A stretch of 64,000 nucleotides of DNA from an uncultured Beijerinckiaceae bacterium (GTDB lineage Bacteria; Pseudomonadota; Alphaproteobacteria; Rhizobiales; Beijerinckiaceae). Below are positions 62,614 through 64,000 of this stretch, in pieces. Under the pieces are notes generated by a model that was given only the letters and a program-made list of their open reading frames with translations, did not search any database and was not told the origin of the DNA. Numbering within the stretch: position 1 is the first letter of the stretch; each line of letters begins with the position of its first letter. The stretch is taken from contig CALMGA010000482.1 in assembly GCA_937863205.1 (NCBI GenBank), forward strand, positions 1-64,000. The letters are read 5' to 3'. The translations under genes and the position numbers were made by a program.

Positions 62614-63327
62614 ATGATCGCCATCAGCAAGATCCTCGCTGCCGCCATGGCGGTGATGATCATCGCTCCAGCGTACGCCATTCAGCCGCGCGCCGTGGCT
62701 CCCCGCGCTTCGCTCACCATCGTCGCGTTCGGTTCGTCGTCGACGCAGGGGGTCGGCGCCTCGACGCCGGCCGCTTCCTACCCGTCCCAACTCGAGATCC
62801 TGCTGCGCCACGCCATGCCGGGCGGACCCGACGTGAGCGTCATCAACCGCGGCGTGGGCGGCGAGGATGCCGACGACATGGCGACACGCTTGAAACCGGA
62901 CGTGATCGCGCGCCGCCCCGATCTCGTGATCTGGCAGACCGGCAGCAATGACCCGATGCGCCGCGTTCCGCTCCAGCGCTTCGAGAGTGAAACACGCGAT
63001 GGCATCCGCGCCATGCAAGGCGCCGGGATCGCCGTGATGCTGATGGAGCCGCAATGGTGTCCGCGTCTCGCCGGGATCGATGGTGCGGAAGCCTACCGCG
63101 ACGTGGTGCGTAAGGTCGGCGCGGAGACCGGCGTCGCCGTGATCCGACGCTATGACCTGATGCAGAGCTGGTTGCGGGAGGGCGTGATCACGCAGACGGA
63201 GATGATCGCCGATGATGACCTTCACATGCGCGACAAGGGTTACGCGCTGCTGGCCCGCTCCGTCGCCGCGGTGGTGCTCGCCCGGATCACGGTTGCCCGA
63301 CGGACACCCGCGATCCCGGCATTCTGA
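62614..63327 (+). CDS. Secreted SGNH/GDSL-type hydrolase
   Basis: 237 residues. Signal peptide MIAISKILAAAMAVMIIAPAYA, then the SGNH blocks: block I VAFGSSSTQGVG (Ser nucleophile), block II NRGVGGEDADDM (Gly), block III WQTGSNDP (Asn) and block V DDDLHMRDKGY (Asp and His). The ATG at 62614 has GGGAGG about 8 bases upstream; the frame before it is unrelated. Such enzymes are periplasmic esterases, lipases or peptidoglycan/polysaccharide O-acetyl-esterases; the substrate here is unknown. It may share a promoter with the Crp/Fnr gene (116 bases away). Intergenic repeat copy 3 follows the stop. Confidence 0.85.
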   Translation: MIAISKILAAAMAVMIIAPAYAIQPRAVAPRASLTIVAFGSSSTQGVGASTPAASYPSQLEILLRHAMPGGPDVSVINRGVGGEDADDMATRLKPDVIARRPDLVIWQTGSNDPMRRVPLQRFESETRDGIRAMQGAGIAVMLMEPQWCPRLAGIDGAEAYRDVVRKVGAETGVAVIRRYDLMQSWLREGVITQTEMIADDDLHMRDKGYALLARSVAAVVLARITVARRTPAIPAF

Positions 63328-63341
63328 CCGGATGCGAGGCG

Positions 63342-63442
63342 AGAGCATCGGACCGAAAAGTGCGTAGCGGTTTTCGGGCTAATCCGATGCGGCACAATAA
63401 GTTAGAGCATCGGACCGAGTCCGGTTTAGGGTCCGGTGCTCG
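63342..63442. repeat. Double-hairpin intergenic repeat, copy 3
   Basis: The best-preserved copy: GCATCGGA (63346-63353) pairs with TCCGATGC (63383-63390), and the inner stem CCGAAAA pairs with TTTTCGG. The second hairpin runs from AGAGCATCGGACC (63404 onward) to GGTCCGGTGCTC (to 63441). It lies between the SGNH gene stop and the convergent TPR gene. Confidence 0.85.
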
Positions 63443-63457
63443 AGCTTGTGGGATTCG

Positions 63458-64000
63458 TTAATCGGGCAAGCCGGCGCGGCGAAGCCCGTCGATGAAGCGG
63501 TTCGTGAGCTCGATGTTGGACGGTTCCTTGGCGCGGATGTTCCGGCGCAACCCGCCCAGAGTGCGCTCGGGATCCAGTTTGCGGGCTTCGGCCAGCTTCG
63601 AGCGGCCCTCGTCCTCCTTGCCGAGCAAAGCATCCGCCGCAGCGGAAAGGAACAGGACCTCGGCGTTGTTCGGGTTCGCGGCGTAAGCATGGTCGGCCTG
63701 TTCGACCACATCCGAATACTGCTTCAAGGCGAAGTAGGCGAGCGCCATCGCCTGGTAGTTGCTGGCGATGCCGGGATTGCGCGGATCGAGCCGGATGCTG
63801 CGCGCGATCAACGGGACCGCCTCCTGCGCTCGCCCGGTCTTGATGAGGCAGATGCCGAGCCCGGCATAAGCCGACGCGGCGCTGGGATCGTTCCTGATCT
63901 CCGTGCGGTAGTGCTCGATAGCCTCCTCGGGCTTGTCAAATAACAACGCCAGGAAACCGAGCTGGTTGTGGAGGCCGGGGAAGCGCGGGTTCTGCGTCCG
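63458..64000 (-). CDS. Tetratricopeptide-repeat protein (partial, runs off the window)
   Basis: The reading frame is open from 63458 to the window end, so the N-terminal part lies outside. The visible 180 residues are TPR units: PGLHNQLGFLALLFDKPEEAIEHYRTEIRNDP, SAASAYAGLGICLIKTGRAQEAVPLIARSIRLDP, IASNYQAMALAYFALKQYSDVVEQADHAYAANP and AEVLFLSAAADALLGKEDEGRSKL (spans given as repeat units), followed by LGGLRRNIRAKEPSNIELTNRFIDGLRRAGLPD at the C-terminus. Such ends are common in proteobacterial adenylate-cyclase-like or transcriptional-activator proteins with TPR tails. The rest of the gene would decide. Confidence 0.8.
   Translation of the reverse strand, partial: RTQNPRFPGLHNQLGFLALLFDKPEEAIEHYRTEIRNDPSAASAYAGLGICLIKTGRAQEAVPLIARSIRLDPRNPGIASNYQAMALAYFALKQYSDVVEQADHAYAANPNNAEVLFLSAAADALLGKEDEGRSKLAEARKLDPERTLGGLRRNIRAKEPSNIELTNRFIDGLRRAGLPD

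Overview
The window is a G+C-rich alphaproteobacterial chromosome segment, very probably Hyphomicrobiales (Rhizobiales). The evidence is the conserved block pcm-like / tolC / popZ / valS / alpha-beta hydrolase (34519-42021), the LdtR regulator followed by an L,D-transpeptidase with a DUF6163 gene in front (1976-5006), an ExoR-like Sel1 protein overlapping ilvD, and DUF2254, DUF4337 and DUF6894 proteins. No rRNA, tRNA or CRISPR array was seen. At least four copies of a ~100-bp double-hairpin intergenic repeat are scattered across it.

Left part (1-9825): a lysozyme-inhibitor-like gene interrupted by one amber codon, a glutathionyl-hydroquinone reductase, DUF6163-ldtR-L,D-transpeptidase, two small secreted glycine-rich proteins, and a decayed stretch with remnants of two transposases. 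Surface-sugar locus (9826-23222): NeuB-family synthase, acetolactate-synthase-like TPP enzyme, HAD phosphatase, NAD-dependent epimerase and a coiled-coil protein in one tightly packed operon. Then come a TylF-type methyltransferase, an EamA exporter, a fused and broken RfbF-RfbG gene, a large glycosyltransferase-like protein and an intact RfbH. Together these suggest a CDP-3,6-dideoxyhexose-type or branched/higher-carbon sugar pathway whose RfbF-RfbG step has been lost here.

Stress and housekeeping part (23319-42753): a complete stressosome operon rsbR-rsbS-rsbT-rsbX followed by a hybrid histidine kinase that carries an extra RsbT-like ATPase domain, then DUF2254, an arylformamidase-like hydrolase, exoR-ilvD, and the valS-popZ-tolC-pcm block. 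valS contains a short low-G+C segment with a perfect palindrome, in frame.

Right part (42754-64000): an insertion-sequence graveyard (IS5, IS66, IS5, IS701 remnants) around an atypical response regulator without the phosphoacceptor Asp. It is followed by a nitrogen-scavenging locus: atzG-atzE (carboxybiuret hydrolase type), a divergent amidase with Lys-to-Arg in its catalytic motif, atzH, a complete peptide-type ABC transporter and the allophanate hydrolase atzF. The end holds an IS630 remnant, an SPFH-like protein, a secreted protein with two GFVWREA repeats, a KdpD fragment, a Crp/Fnr regulator, a secreted SGNH hydrolase and a TPR gene that runs off the window.
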